Shown: positions 18,461 through 27,454, counted from the stretch's first letter. The stretch is 64,000 nucleotides of DNA from Pelodictyon luteolum (GCF_001622165.1 NZ_LVWG01000033.1:1-64000), one strand, 5' to 3'. Numbers and translations: made by a program. Notes: a model not told the origin generated them from the letters alone.

Positions 18461-21400
18461 ATGAAAATCTCCCGCCTCTTCACATCTCCCGGTGAAAACG
18501 TCTATGACCGGTTCGAATATACCCGGAAGTCTTCGGTCCTCAGGAACCCCGACGGCTCCAAAGTGTTCGAGATGAATGAACTTGAGGTCCCGAAGCACTG
18601 GTCGCAGATGGCGGCCGACATCCTTGCCCAGAAATATTTCCGCAAGACGGGCATTCCGCAGGTTGATGAGAACGGAAATCCCGTGCTTGATGAAGAGGGA
18701 CGCCCGGTCACCGGCAGTGAGCACTCCATCCGCCAGGTCGTACACCGCCTTGCCGGATGCTGGCGGGAGTGGGGTGAAAAACACGGATATTTCGATACTC
18801 CTGAGGACGCTGAGGCGTTTTACGATGAGGTCGCCTACATGCTCATTGCGCAGCAGGGTGCTCCAAACTCCCCCCAGTGGTTCAATACCGGACTGAATTT
18901 TGCTTACGGCATCACCGGTCCTGCTCAGGGACACTACCATGTCGATCCTGCCACGAAGAAGGTGGTCGAGTCCCTGGACGCATACACCCGTCCGCAGGCG
19001 CACGCCTGTTTCATCCAGTCCGTCAATGATGATCTGGTCAATGAAGGCGGCATCTTCGACCTTGCGGTACGCGAGGCCCGGGTCTTCAAGTTCGGAAGCG
19101 GCTCGGGCACCAACTATTCCAACCTCCGCTCTTCGGGCGAAAAGCTCAGCGGCGGCGGCAGCTCGTCGGGCCTCATGAGCTTCCTCAAGATTTTCGATTC
19201 TGCTGCCGGCGCCATCAAGTCGGGCGGAACCACACGCCGGGCGGCGAAGATGGTCATCATCGATATCGACCATCCGGATGTCGAGAAATTCATTGAGTGG
19301 AAGGCCCGTGAAGAGGATAAGGTCGCCTCGCTCGTTGCCGGCTCCAGAATATGTTCCCGCTTCCTGCAGGCCATTGTCGAAGAGGCCATCCTGAATGGAG
19401 CCGACAGGCTTGAGAACCCTAAACTCCAGCGCCTGATCGAGAACGCCCTGCACCGTGCCGTGCCGATGAGCTACATCATCCGTGTGCTTGCACTTGTCGA
19501 GCAGGGCTATACGACGCTTGATTTTGAAGAGTACGACACGCATTACGAATCGGAAGCCTACCAGACTGTCGGCGGACAGAACTCGAACAACACTGTCAGG
19601 GTGACGAACGCCTTCATGAAGGCGGTCGAGAACAACGAACTCTGGATGCTGAAGGAGCGCACCACCGGCAGGACCGCCCGTGCGGTCAACGCCCGTGAAC
19701 TCTGGGAAAAGATTCTCTTGAGCGCATGGAAGTGCGCCGATCCTGGCCTTCAGTTCGACACCACCATCAACGAATGGCACACCTGCCCGGCAGCCGGCAG
19801 GATCAATGCGAGTAACCCCTGTGTGACTGCAGAGACACTGGTCGCCACAGACCGGGGACTTGAGCGTATCGGGGAACTTGTCGGACAGTCGAGAGGTATT
19901 AGGGGTATTGAGGGCAAGCTGCACTGGGTTGAAAAGATTTTCCCGACCGGCACGAAAGAAGTATACGAGCTCCGGACGAAAGCCGGATATCGCCTGAAAC
20001 TCACCGGAGATCATCCCGTTTATACTGAAAATCGCGGTGATGTCAAGGCCTGTGAACTCTCCAAGGACGATGTGGTCCGACTTGTCGGGGCAGAGTTTGG
20101 TAAAGAATCGACAGGCTCTGTCGATGTTGCCCAGCTGATCGGTCTGCTTGTCGGGGATGGCTGTATTACCCGGAATGCTGAACTCACGGCTTCCAAAGAG
20201 CAAGGCAGTGTTGATTTTCTTGCCATGGACAAGGCTGAAGCGGAGATTGCCGGATGGGCAAATACGCTCATTAACGATCTTCGTCCGGAGCTTGGCGGGC
20301 ACAATAAGCAGGGATCCCTCACCCAGACCCTCACCTCGTCCCGCGTCGCTGTCGGCAGTCCCGGAATTCTCAATCTGCTTGAGCGTTATGCGGTTCTCGA
20401 TGGTGGAAGCGAAAAGAAAATGTTTCCCGATGCGGTGTTCCGTCTTCAGCAGGCTGAACAGGCGGCTTTGCTCCGTGGACTTTTCACTGCCGACGGTACG
20501 GTTGCCAACTATGGCGTCAAATCCCGGTATGTCGCGCTCGATTCCACCTCGCTCGACCTGCTTCTGCAGGTACAGCTGCTGCTCCTGAATTTCGGCATCA
20601 AGGCCAGAATCTACGAGAATCGCCGGGCCGGGGACCTTGTCTCTATGCTTCCGGACGGCAAGGGCGGCATGAGGGAATATACGGTGCAGGAGATGCACAG
20701 CCTGCGCATCAGCCGCAGCTCCAGGGTTCTTTTTCAGGAGTCCATCGGATTCATGGAGGAGAGCCGGAAGGCTGAAGCGCTCGCACGTCTGAACATGACG
20801 GTCGACACCTATCCTGACCCGTTGGTCGACAGGGTGGCATCACTGAGGAGTATCGGCCGGCAGCCGGTTTTCGATCTTACTGAGCCTGAGAACCAGCACT
20901 TTATTGCCAACGGCATCGGTGTTCATAATTGCAGCGAGTACATGTTCCTCGACAATACGGCCTGCAATCTCGCCAGCCTTAACCTGATCCACTTTATCGA
21001 CGAAGAGTCCGGGCATGTCAAGATCAACGAACTCCGGCACGCCGCGGCACTCTGGACCGTCGTGCTCGAGATCTCGGTTCTCATGGCCCACTTCCCCTCG
21101 CCGGAAATTGCGCGTCTCAGCTATGAGTACCGCACCCTCGGTCTCGGGTTCGCCAATCTCGGCACCGTCCTGATGGTGCTCGGCATCCCCTACGACTCCC
21201 CGAAAGCGCTTGCGCTTGCCGGTGCCATTTCGGCCATCATCACCGGCCAGGCCTATGTCACCTCAGCAGAGATCTCCCGCGACCTCGGTCCCTTCGACGG
21301 TTACCAGACGAACTCGAAGGAGATGCTCCGCGTCATCCGCAACCATCGCCGTGCAGCCCGCAACGAGTCGGAGGAGGAGTATGAGGAACTGTCGGTCAAG

Positions 21401-23026
21401 CCGCGCGGAATCGATTCCGAGTACTGCCCGAAAGAGCTCTTCGACGCAGCCGGCAGTGTTTGGGACGAAGCGCTGCAGAAGGGAAAGAAGTACGGGTTCC
21501 GCAATGCCCAGGTCAGCGTCATCGCTCCGACCGGCACGATCGGCCTCGTCATGGACTGTGACACTACCGGCATCGAGCCTGAGTTCGCAATCGTCAAGTT
21601 CAAGAAACTCGCAGGCGGCGGCTATTTCAAGATCGTCAACCAGTCGGTGCACAAGGCCCTTGGCCGTCTCGGCTACAGCGCCAAGGAGATCGACGAAATC
21701 GAAAAGTACTGCAAGGGAAGCGGTTCGCTTGACGGGTGCCCGTCGATCAACCGCCAGTGGCTCGTCAAGCGGGGCTTCACCGAAGAGAAAATCGCCCTGC
21801 TCGAGTCGAACCTTGCTGCGGTATTCGACATCCGGTTCGCATTCAACAAGTGGATTCTCGGAGAGGAATTCTGTCAGTCGCTCGGCTTCACGGAAGCCCA
21901 GCTGAACGATCCCGGCTTCGACATGCTTCAGGCTCTTGGCGCAAGCGCCGAGGACGCCGAAGCGGCCAATGACTTCATCTGCGGCACCATGACGATCGAG
22001 GGTGCGCCGCACCTCAAGCTGGAGCACCTGCCGGTGTTCGACTGCGCCAGCCGCTGCGGGCAGAAGGGGCTCCGTTTCATCAATCACATGGCCCATGTGC
22101 GTATGATGTCGTCGGTCCAGCCCTTCATTTCCGGCGCGATCTCCAAGACAGTCAATATGCCGGCCACCGCCACCACCGCTGAAATCGGTGAGGTATACCT
22201 GTCCGGCTGGCAGCACATGGTGAAGGCCATCACCGTCTATCGTGACGGGTCTAAGCTCTCCCAGCCGCTCAATATTTCAAGTTACCAGGATCTGGACGAG
22301 GTCATCATGCTCGGCAACGAGGAGGATCTTGATGAGACGAAAGGGCCGCGCGAAGTCCAGGAGCGGATCATCGAGCGGGTCTATCACCGCAGCGAGCGCC
22401 GCGTTCTGCCGAAGCGCAGGAAAGGCTTCATCCGCGAAGCATACGTCGGCGGCCATAAGGTGTTCCTCCGTACCGGCGAATACGAGGATGGTGCGCTTGG
22501 CGAGATCTTCATCGACATGTACAAGGAGGGTGCATCCTTCAAGGGTCTGCTCAACTGTTTCGCCGTGCTAGCCTCAAAGGCCCTGCAGTACGGCATGCCT
22601 CTCGAGGAGCTGGTCGACAGCTTCACCTTCACCCGCTTCGAACCGGCCGGTGCCGTTCAGGGGCACAATGCCATCAAGAACTCGACCTCGATTCTCGACT
22701 ACGTGTTCCGCTCAATCGGGTACGACTACCTCGGACGCAAGGACTTCGTCCATGTGAAAGCAGTAGATGAAGTCCCCGAACATGGCGCGGAAGCAAAGAA
22801 GAGCAACGGGCACGCCTCGCCACTGAGCGCTCTGGAAGCCGAGGCAGCCTCTGGCGCCCATCATGCGGGGTCTGAGTACTCCAGCACGCTCAAGAGCCAG
22901 GTCATGCAGGCAAAGGTGCAGGGTTACACGGGCGAGCAGTGCGAGAACTGCGGATCCATGCGCGTAAAGCAGAACGGAACCTGCAAAGTCTGCGAAGACT
23001 GCGGCATGACGACCGGTTGCTCCTGA
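18461..23026 (+). CDS. nrdJ: B12-dependent class II ribonucleotide reductase, intein-containing
   Basis: NrdJ reduces ribonucleotides to deoxyribonucleotides with an adenosylcobalamin-generated thiyl radical, independent of oxygen. The precursor is 1521 residues; removing the 370-residue intein leaves 1151, a normal length for the large NrdJ type. Extein landmarks: RPQAHACFIQSV with the first redox Cys, FGSGSGTNYSNLRS, the radical-site motif N452-P453-[intein]-C824-S-E826, PTGTIG loop (APTGTIGLVMDCDT), GAISKTVNMPATAT, a C-terminal TSCPD-like region and a four-Cys zinc-finger-like tail (CENCGSMRVKQNGTCKVCEDC). Regulation is suggested by the upstream cobalamin riboswitch. It is flanked by a terminator at 23058. 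Confidence 0.96.
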   Translation: MKISRLFTSPGENVYDRFEYTRKSSVLRNPDGSKVFEMNELEVPKHWSQMAADILAQKYFRKTGIPQVDENGNPVLDEEGRPVTGSEHSIRQVVHRLAGCWREWGEKHGYFDTPEDAEAFYDEVAYMLIAQQGAPNSPQWFNTGLNFAYGITGPAQGHYHVDPATKKVVESLDAYTRPQAHACFIQSVNDDLVNEGGIFDLAVREARVFKFGSGSGTNYSNLRSSGEKLSGGGSSSGLMSFLKIFDSAAGAIKSGGTTRRAAKMVIIDIDHPDVEKFIEWKAREEDKVASLVAGSRICSRFLQAIVEEAILNGADRLENPKLQRLIENALHRAVPMSYIIRVLALVEQGYTTLDFEEYDTHYESEAYQTVGGQNSNNTVRVTNAFMKAVENNELWMLKERTTGRTARAVNARELWEKILLSAWKCADPGLQFDTTINEWHTCPAAGRINASNPCVTAETLVATDRGLERIGELVGQSRGIRGIEGKLHWVEKIFPTGTKEVYELRTKAGYRLKLTGDHPVYTENRGDVKACELSKDDVVRLVGAEFGKESTGSVDVAQLIGLLVGDGCITRNAELTASKEQGSVDFLAMDKAEAEIAGWANTLINDLRPELGGHNKQGSLTQTLTSSRVAVGSPGILNLLERYAVLDGGSEKKMFPDAVFRLQQAEQAALLRGLFTADGTVANYGVKSRYVALDSTSLDLLLQVQLLLLNFGIKARIYENRRAGDLVSMLPDGKGGMREYTVQEMHSLRISRSSRVLFQESIGFMEESRKAEALARLNMTVDTYPDPLVDRVASLRSIGRQPVFDLTEPENQHFIANGIGVHNCSEYMFLDNTACNLASLNLIHFIDEESGHVKINELRHAAALWTVVLEISVLMAHFPSPEIARLSYEYRTLGLGFANLGTVLMVLGIPYDSPKALALAGAISAIITGQAYVTSAEISRDLGPFDGYQTNSKEMLRVIRNHRRAARNESEEEYEELSVKPRGIDSEYCPKELFDAAGSVWDEALQKGKKYGFRNAQVSVIAPTGTIGLVMDCDTTGIEPEFAIVKFKKLAGGGYFKIVNQSVHKALGRLGYSAKEIDEIEKYCKGSGSLDGCPSINRQWLVKRGFTEEKIALLESNLAAVFDIRFAFNKWILGEEFCQSLGFTEAQLNDPGFDMLQALGASAEDAEAANDFICGTMTIEGAPHLKLEHLPVFDCASRCGQKGLRFINHMAHVRMMSSVQPFISGAISKTVNMPATATTAEIGEVYLSGWQHMVKAITVYRDGSKLSQPLNISSYQDLDEVIMLGNEEDLDETKGPREVQERIIERVYHRSERRVLPKRRKGFIREAYVGGHKVFLRTGEYEDGALGEIFIDMYKEGASFKGLLNCFAVLASKALQYGMPLEELVDSFTFTRFEPAGAVQGHNAIKNSTSILDYVFRSIGYDYLGRKDFVHVKAVDEVPEHGAEAKKSNGHASPLSALEAEAASGAHHAGSEYSSTLKSQVMQAKVQGYTGEQCENCGSMRVKQNGTCKVCEDCGMTTGCS
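19820..20929 (+). mobile_element. NrdJ intein with LAGLIDADG homing endonuclease
   Basis: An in-frame 370-residue insert (precursor residues 454-823). It starts with Cys1 in block A (CVTAETLVATDRGLERIGEL), has block B LTGDHPVYT with His65, two LAGLIDADG motifs (QLIGLLVGDG at 105-114 and ALLRGLFTADG at 216-226), and ends with block F/G FDLTEPENQHFIANGIGVHN, penultimate His369 and Asn370, then Cys as the +1 residue. All splicing residues of a class 1 intein are present, and both endonuclease motifs keep their acidic residue, so splicing and homing activity look intact. Block C has Asp-Gly rather than a decayed motif. Confidence 0.95.
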
Positions 23027-23057
23027 GAGGGTTGCGGCATTATGGCGACATAGCTTG

Positions 23058-23093
23058 AAGCCCTCATATGCATTCTGCATATGGGGGCTTTTT
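23058..23093. terminator. nrdJ terminator
   Basis: An extended stem, AAGCCC-TCATATGC / GCATATGG-GGGCTT with a 5-nt ATTCT-type loop, is followed by TTTTT on the plus strand and has A residues on the other side. It ends nrdJ and can also serve the convergent FtsE-like gene. Confidence 0.85.
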
Positions 23094-23140
23094 AGCTGGT
23101 GTCTGTTGAGGGTTCCGGGGGGAACGAACCCTTTCGCCCG

Positions 23141-23836
23141 TTATGCCGGGACGGGCCTGTATCCGGTCGTGCGTTCCTCGATTGATGCTTCGAGAAGTCC
23201 GCGGTCCTGTATCAGGAGGGTTCGAGAGGGGGAGTGGCGGATGAGTTCATAGTCGTGGGTACCGATGACGACGATGATGCCTTTCTGGTTGATCTTTTTC
23301 AGGTACTCGAGGATTTCAAGCGAGGTGTCGGGGTCAAGGTTTCCTGTCGGTTCGTCGGCAAGGATCACCAGGGGTTCCCGGACCAGGGCGCGTGCAATCG
23401 AGACCCGCTGCTGCTCGCCGCCTGATAGACGAAGCGGAAGCTCCCGGGCGGCATCCGAGAGGCCGACGCTTTCAAGCGCGTGCATCACCTTTTCCCGGAT
23501 CAGTTTTTCCTTCGTGCCGGTCACCTTCAAAACGAACGCGAGGTTGTCGTATACGCTCCGGTCTTCAAGCAGCCTGAAGTCCTGAAAGACGATGCCGAGT
23601 TTACGCCTCAGAAGCGGGATCTCCCGTTTTCTGATGGTTCTGGAGTTGTAGCCGGCAATGATGAGTTCTCCTTTTATCGGCTTGATCTCCATATACATCG
23701 TTTTCAGGAGTGTCGACTTTCCGCTTCCGCTTTTACCTGCCACAAAGACCAGCTCACCCGGCTGGATGGTCAGGTTGAGGTTTGAGAATACCGGTTTTCT
23801 GTTGAGCTCGATATCCAGATTGACGAATGAAATCAT
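23141..23836 (-). CDS. FtsE-like ABC transporter ATPase
   Basis: A 231-residue ABC ATPase with Walker [11 protein letters not shown]-loop FQDFRLL, signature LSGGEQQR, Walker [13 protein letters not shown] and switch His (GTHDYELI). The size, [21 protein letters not shown] and absence of extra domains fit FtsE, which with FtsX regulates division-site peptidoglycan hydrolases through EnvC-like proteins; an EnvC-like gene is in this window at 3.2 kb. No ftsX is adjacent, so another ABC family with a separate permease cannot be ruled out. It overlaps pdxA by 4 nt. Confidence 0.8.
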   Translation of the reverse strand: MISFVNLDIELNRKPVFSNLNLTIQPGELVFVAGKSGSGKSTLLKTMYMEIKPIKGELIIAGYNSRTIRKREIPLLRRKLGIVFQDFRLLEDRSVYDNLAFVLKVTGTKEKLIREKVMHALESVGLSDAARELPLRLSGGEQQRVSIARALVREPLVILADEPTGNLDPDTSLEILEYLKKINQKGIIVVIGTHDYELIRHSPSRTLLIQDRGLLEASIEERTTGYRPVPA

Positions 23837-24849
23837 AGGGACAATCCTGTTTTCTTTTTCCTGTTTTCAGCAATGGTAGCGGCAAGAAGTGCGGCTTCGT
23901 GCAGGCTTTCGGCCGAAGCCGTGCCTTTGCCCGCTCTGTCGAATCCCGTGCCGTGGTCGGGAGATGTGCGTACGATCGGCAGGCCGAGGGTTACGTTGAC
24001 TCCGCTGTGGAAGGCGAGTACCTTGAAGGGGAGCAGCCCCTGGTCATGGTACATGGCCAGAACGACGTCAAAGCGGCTCTGCATCCGGGCTCCGAAAAAC
24101 CCGTCAGCCGGAAAAGGTCCCTCAAGGTGCATCCTCTGCTGCAGCCGCAGGATTGCGGGGCGGATCAGCTCCTCCTCTTCGCAGCCCATGACACCTCCAT
24201 CGGAGGCGTGAGGGTTGAGGCCGAGGACAGCAATGGAGGGGTGCTCTATGCCGAAATCTGTTTCGATGCATGCTGAGAGGCGGAGGAGAAACAGATCGAT
24301 ATCCGTGTTTCTGACAAGCTGAGGAACGCGTTCAAGAGGTTCATGGATGGTAAGGAGCGCCACCTTCAGGCCGGATACCCTGTCGGCAAAAAGCATGATG
24401 GGGGAGGGGACACTGAACATCCTTCCGAGCATGCCGGTGTGTCCTGAGTCAGGGCAGCCGGCAAGGGCGAGCGACTCCTTGTGAAGGGGGGCTGTGACAA
24501 GTGCGTCGAACTGCCCGTTCCGGCAGAGTTCCGCGGCAACCTTGACGGACTGCATTGCGATGCTTCCTGCTTCAGCCGTGAGGGTCCCGGGCTCTATCGA
24601 GAGGGGTTCGGCAACACTCAGCACCGGGAGGACCCCGCAGCTGCATGAGGGCAGGTGCTCAAGCGCCCGGGCGTCTTCAACCCGCTCCAGCTCTATCGGG
24701 AGGCCGAGTGTCTGGCGGTAGTGTTCGAGAACCCGGTATGAGCCTGCAACGGCGAACCGGTGCCCGCTCTTCTGGAGTTCAAGGAACCCTTTCAGAATGA
24801 TTTCCGGGCCGATGCCGTGGGGATCGCCGAGCGAGAAAACGATTCGCAT
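23833..24849 (-). CDS. pdxA: 4-hydroxythreonine-4-phosphate dehydrogenase
   Basis: PdxA oxidises 4-phosphohydroxy-L-threonine for PLP synthesis by the DXP-dependent route. The 338-residue product begins with the family motif SLGDPHGIGPEI, and later has VTAPLHKESL, PDSGHTGMLG, GLNPHASDGG and AMYHDQGLLPFK, whose His residues bind the divalent metal. Length is normal. It lies 3 nt after the DUF4293 gene and overlaps the ATPase gene by 4 nt, so the three form an operon. Confidence 0.96.
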   Translation of the reverse strand: MRIVFSLGDPHGIGPEIILKGFLELQKSGHRFAVAGSYRVLEHYRQTLGLPIELERVEDARALEHLPSCSCGVLPVLSVAEPLSIEPGTLTAEAGSIAMQSVKVAAELCRNGQFDALVTAPLHKESLALAGCPDSGHTGMLGRMFSVPSPIMLFADRVSGLKVALLTIHEPLERVPQLVRNTDIDLFLLRLSACIETDFGIEHPSIAVLGLNPHASDGGVMGCEEEELIRPAILRLQQRMHLEGPFPADGFFGARMQSRFDVVLAMYHDQGLLPFKVLAFHSGVNVTLGLPIVRTSPDHGTGFDRAGKGTASAESLHEAALLAATIAENRKKKTGLSL

Positions 24850-24852
24850 TGT

Positions 24853-25317
24853 TTAGAGTCGCTTGTATGCGTTGGCGATTTTTTCATCCTTCTGCACCCC
24901 TTTCATGGCGAGCCATAAGAGGACTGGCTCCGGGAGGATCATAAAGAACCCGGTTTCAGGTCCGTGTATGAAGCTTGCCCCGCCGGCGAGGAAGTACTGG
25001 TTCATGAAGTGTGCTGCCGTGAGGGCTGAGAGCAGGTCGCCGACAAAGAGAATGACGCCGAGTGCAATCACCTTCTGCTGGAGCGCGCGTTGCTTGTAGA
25101 GGAATATCGCTGCCAGGGATGCAATGGCGGTGAGAGGTGATAAGATGCCGGAGGTGAGGGTACCTGCGGTGAAGAGTATGCCGGCCCCCTCGAACGGGGT
25201 GAAGTCGCCAATTGGAAAATACTCCAGAGCACTGAAGCCCCAGAACGGGAAAAGCATGCTGCCGCAGGCGAGAAGCGCGACGAGAAAAAGGTAGAGGGTC
25301 TGGATTCGTGCCAGCAT
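24853..25317 (-). CDS. DUF4293-like membrane protein
   Basis: About 154 residues from the chosen ATG, with four hydrophobic segments. The opening MLARIQTLYLFLVALL resembles the MxxRIQTxYLLL start of the DUF4293 family common in Bacteroidetes and Chlorobi, as does the LYKQRALQQKVIALGVIL loop between helices 2 and 3. Function is unknown. An in-frame upstream ATG at 25371 would add 18 polar residues before the first helix and is less likely. First gene before pdxA. Confidence 0.7.
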   Translation of the reverse strand: MLARIQTLYLFLVALLACGSMLFPFWGFSALEYFPIGDFTPFEGAGILFTAGTLTSGILSPLTAIASLAAIFLYKQRALQQKVIALGVILFVGDLLSALTAAHFMNQYFLAGGASFIHGPETGFFMILPEPVLLWLAMKGVQKDEKIANAYKRL

Positions 25318-25436
25318 GACGGTAAGTGTTTCGGTACGGTTTTCGTGTTGATGTCCCTGAATTGCAGTCAATATACATAAAGCGCTTAAAAAGATATGGG
25401 GGCGATGTGCCGTGGATCGGTCCCGGTGGGTTTTTT

Positions 25437-25467
25437 AATAAATAATTATTCCTATTTAATATTTATT
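25437..25467. promoter_or_regulatory. AT-rich dyad upstream of peroxiredoxin
   Basis: AATAAATA (25437-25444) and TATTTATT (25460-25467) form an 8-bp inverted repeat around a palindromic AATAATTATT (25441-25450). The inner TTCCTATTTAATA (25449-25461) recurs with one change near the fur start at 28135. It is a candidate Fur/PerR operator for the gene 105 nt downstream. Confidence 0.4.
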
Positions 25468-25571
25468 ATTGATTATTTGCCGGAGTATCGTATATTGATT
25501 TCAGTAGTTGACTTGAACATTTTTTTTCTGCAACAAACCAATCAATAAAACCTCAACAAGGAGAACATACC

Positions 25572-26246
25572 ATGTCTCAGCATCCTGAAGAAGAACTGTA
25601 CTACGATATTTCCATGCCGTTGCTCGGTGACGAGTTTCCTGAGCTTGATGTACAGACCACGCACGGTCCGATGAACATTCCCGGGGACCTGAAGGGCTCC
25701 TGGTTCGTGCTCTTCAGCCACCCTGCAGATTACACCCCGGTCTGCACCACAGAGTTCATTGCATTCCAGGAGAGGGTACCGGAGTTCGATAAAATCGGCT
25801 GCAAGCTGATCGGCATGAGCGTCGACCAGGTATTTTCGCATATCAAGTGGGTCGAGTGGATCGAGGAGAAGCTCAATGTGGAGATCACCTTCCCGATCGT
25901 CGCAGCCAATGACCGGATCGCAAACAAGCTCGGCATGCTGCACCCCGGCAAGGGCTCCAACACCGTTCGTGCCGTCTTCGTCGGTGACCCTCAGGGAAAA
26001 GTGCGCCTCGTGCTTTACTATCCGCAGGAAATCGGTCGTAACATGGATGAAATCCTTCGCGCCGTGACCGCGCTGCAGTATTCCGACAAGCACAAGGTTG
26101 CAATGCCTGCAGACTGGCCGAACAACACCATGCTGAAGGACCGTGTCATCATTCCTCCGGCCAACAACGTTGCCGACGCCAAAAAGCGCCCGAGCCAGTA
26201 CGAGTGCTATGACTGGTGGTTCTGCCACAAGGCTATGGAGAAATAA
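25572..26246 (+). CDS. Peroxiredoxin, Prx6 type
   Basis: Thiol peroxidase that reduces hydrogen peroxide and organic peroxides. The 224-residue protein has the peroxidatic Cys58 in [12 protein letters not shown], the catalytic Arg in [10 protein letters not shown], and a C-terminal YECYDWWFC with Cys212 and Cys218, matching the extra cysteines of archaeal Prx6-group thioredoxin peroxidases. The long C-terminal tail of the archaeal proteins is absent. A clear AAGGAG (25558-25563) precedes the ATG. It opens an oxidative-stress island with the ferritin-like, rubrerythrin and Fur genes. Confidence 0.94.
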   Translation: MSQHPEEELYYDISMPLLGDEFPELDVQTTHGPMNIPGDLKGSWFVLFSHPADYTPVCTTEFIAFQERVPEFDKIGCKLIGMSVDQVFSHIKWVEWIEEKLNVEITFPIVAANDRIANKLGMLHPGKGSNTVRAVFVGDPQGKVRLVLYYPQEIGRNMDEILRAVTALQYSDKHKVAMPADWPNNTMLKDRVIIPPANNVADAKKRPSQYECYDWWFCHKAMEK

Positions 26247-26270
26247 CCCGTCTCTTTGCCCCTTCCCTGA

Positions 26271-26301
26271 GGCGCCCCGTGAGGGCGCCCCGGGTTTTTT
26301 T
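26271..26301 (+). terminator. Peroxiredoxin terminator
   Basis: Stem GGCGCCC (26271-26277) with GGGCGCC (26283-26289), 5-nt loop, then CCGGG and seven T residues. It lies 25 nt past the peroxiredoxin stop and suggests that the ferritin-like gene is transcribed separately or by read-through. Confidence 0.8.
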
Positions 26302-26391
26302 GTGGAATGAAAGTGTTTTTTTCTGTAGAAAATTGTTTCTTATTGCGGTACCCGAACAAAAACCAACACCCCCAACGAGGAGAACTGCACT

Positions 26392-26886
26392 ATGGGAACA
26401 AGAGGACGTGAAATTGTCGGCGAGCATATTGACCGCGTGCTTGAACTGCTCAACAAGGCTTTTGCCGATGAGTGGCTTGCTTATTATCAGTACTGGATCG
26501 GCGCGAAAATCGTCGAAGGCCCGATGAAGGATGCCGTCATGGCAGAGCTGCTGCAGCATGCAGCCGATGAACTTCGCCATGCTGATATGGTCACTACAAG
26601 AATCATCCAGCTCGGCGGAAAGCCGCTGGTAAGCCCGAAGCTCTGGTTCGAATGGACCAACTGCGGCTACGATGCCCCCGACAACCCGTTTGTCAGGAAC
26701 ATCCTGGAGCAGAATATTTCAGGAGAGCAGTGTGCCATTTCGACCTACCACAGCATTATTGAGGAGATCGGCATGAAAGATCCGATCACCTACAACCTTG
26801 CCGTGCAGATCATGCAGGACGAGGTTGAGCACGAGGAGGACCTCCAGTCGCTGCTCGAGGATCTGGGGCTGTTCCTCAGGAAATGA
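26392..26886 (+). CDS. DPS-like ferritin (DPSL/thioferritin type)
   Basis: A 164-residue four-helix ferritin-like protein. Metal ligands fit the ferroxidase pattern: Glu27 (ADEWLAYYQYW), Glu60-x-x-His63 (DELRHAD), Glu112 and Glu144-x-x-His147 (DEVEHEED). Cys91 (TNCGYDAP) and Cys114 (GEQCAISTY) sit where the DPSL or thioferritin subgroup has its conserved cysteine pair next to the di-iron site; that subgroup uses hydrogen peroxide to oxidise and store iron. Subgroup assignment is from these residues only; a plain bacterioferritin relative is the alternative. A GAGGAG precedes the ATG. Confidence 0.8.
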   Translation: MGTRGREIVGEHIDRVLELLNKAFADEWLAYYQYWIGAKIVEGPMKDAVMAELLQHAADELRHADMVTTRIIQLGGKPLVSPKLWFEWTNCGYDAPDNPFVRNILEQNISGEQCAISTYHSIIEEIGMKDPITYNLAVQIMQDEVEHEEDLQSLLEDLGLFLRK

Positions 26887-26934
26887 AGTATTGCAACTCA
26901 TCTGAATCAAACTGAAAGAAGGAGATTGACCTGT

Positions 26935-27435
26935 ATGCCCACGACCCATGAAAACCTCAAGAGCGCGTTTGGCGGAGAGAGCCAGGCGTTCATGAAATAT
27001 GTCACCTTTGCCAAGAAGGCCGAAAAGGATGGATTCAAGAACATCGCCAAGCTGTTCAGGACCACGGCAGAAGCCGAGAGGATCCATGCCGAAGCCCACC
27101 TCATGGCCGACGACGCCGTCGGTTCGACTGCCGAGAACCTTGAAACCGCCATCGGTGGAGAGACCTATGAGCACAATGAGATGTATCCGCCGATGTATGA
27201 GCAGGCCGTTAGCGAGAATCACAAGGCCAAGCGCATGTTCGGTTTCGCCGTTGAGGCCGAAAAGGTGCATGCAGCGCTCTACCGCCATGCGCTCGAGTCT
27301 GTGAAGAACGGACACGATATCGTCGAGACCGCTGTGTGGCTCTGCCCTGTCTGCGGGCACATCGAGCTTGTGACCCCTCCGGAAAAATGCCCGATCTGCA
27401 ACGTCAAGGCTGAAGTCTACGTGCAGGTAGCCTGA
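26935..27435 (+). CDS. rbr: Rubrerythrin
   Basis: Non-haem di-iron peroxidase of anaerobes that reduces hydrogen peroxide to water. In 166 residues there is a ferritin-like di-iron domain (Glu residues in GGESQAFMKY, EAERIHAEAH, GGETYEHNEMY and EAEKVHAALY) and a C-terminal rubredoxin domain with CPVCGH and CPICN (about 137-155) that takes electrons. AAGGAG at 26918-26923 supports the ATG at 26935. It follows the ferritin-like gene by 48 nt and is probably cotranscribed with it. Confidence 0.95.
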   Translation: MPTTHENLKSAFGGESQAFMKYVTFAKKAEKDGFKNIAKLFRTTAEAERIHAEAHLMADDAVGSTAENLETAIGGETYEHNEMYPPMYEQAVSENHKAKRMFGFAVEAEKVHAALYRHALESVKNGHDIVETAVWLCPVCGHIELVTPPEKCPICNVKAEVYVQVA

Positions 27436-27454
27436 ACGCAGAAGAATGGCCGTT

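Noticed and set aside
18329-20698. A 789-codon open frame on the minus strand opposite nrdJ
   Set aside because: It runs exactly antisense to the strongly supported NrdJ extein and intein and its translation shows no family motif. Long antisense frames are expected in GC-rich genes with biased third positions.
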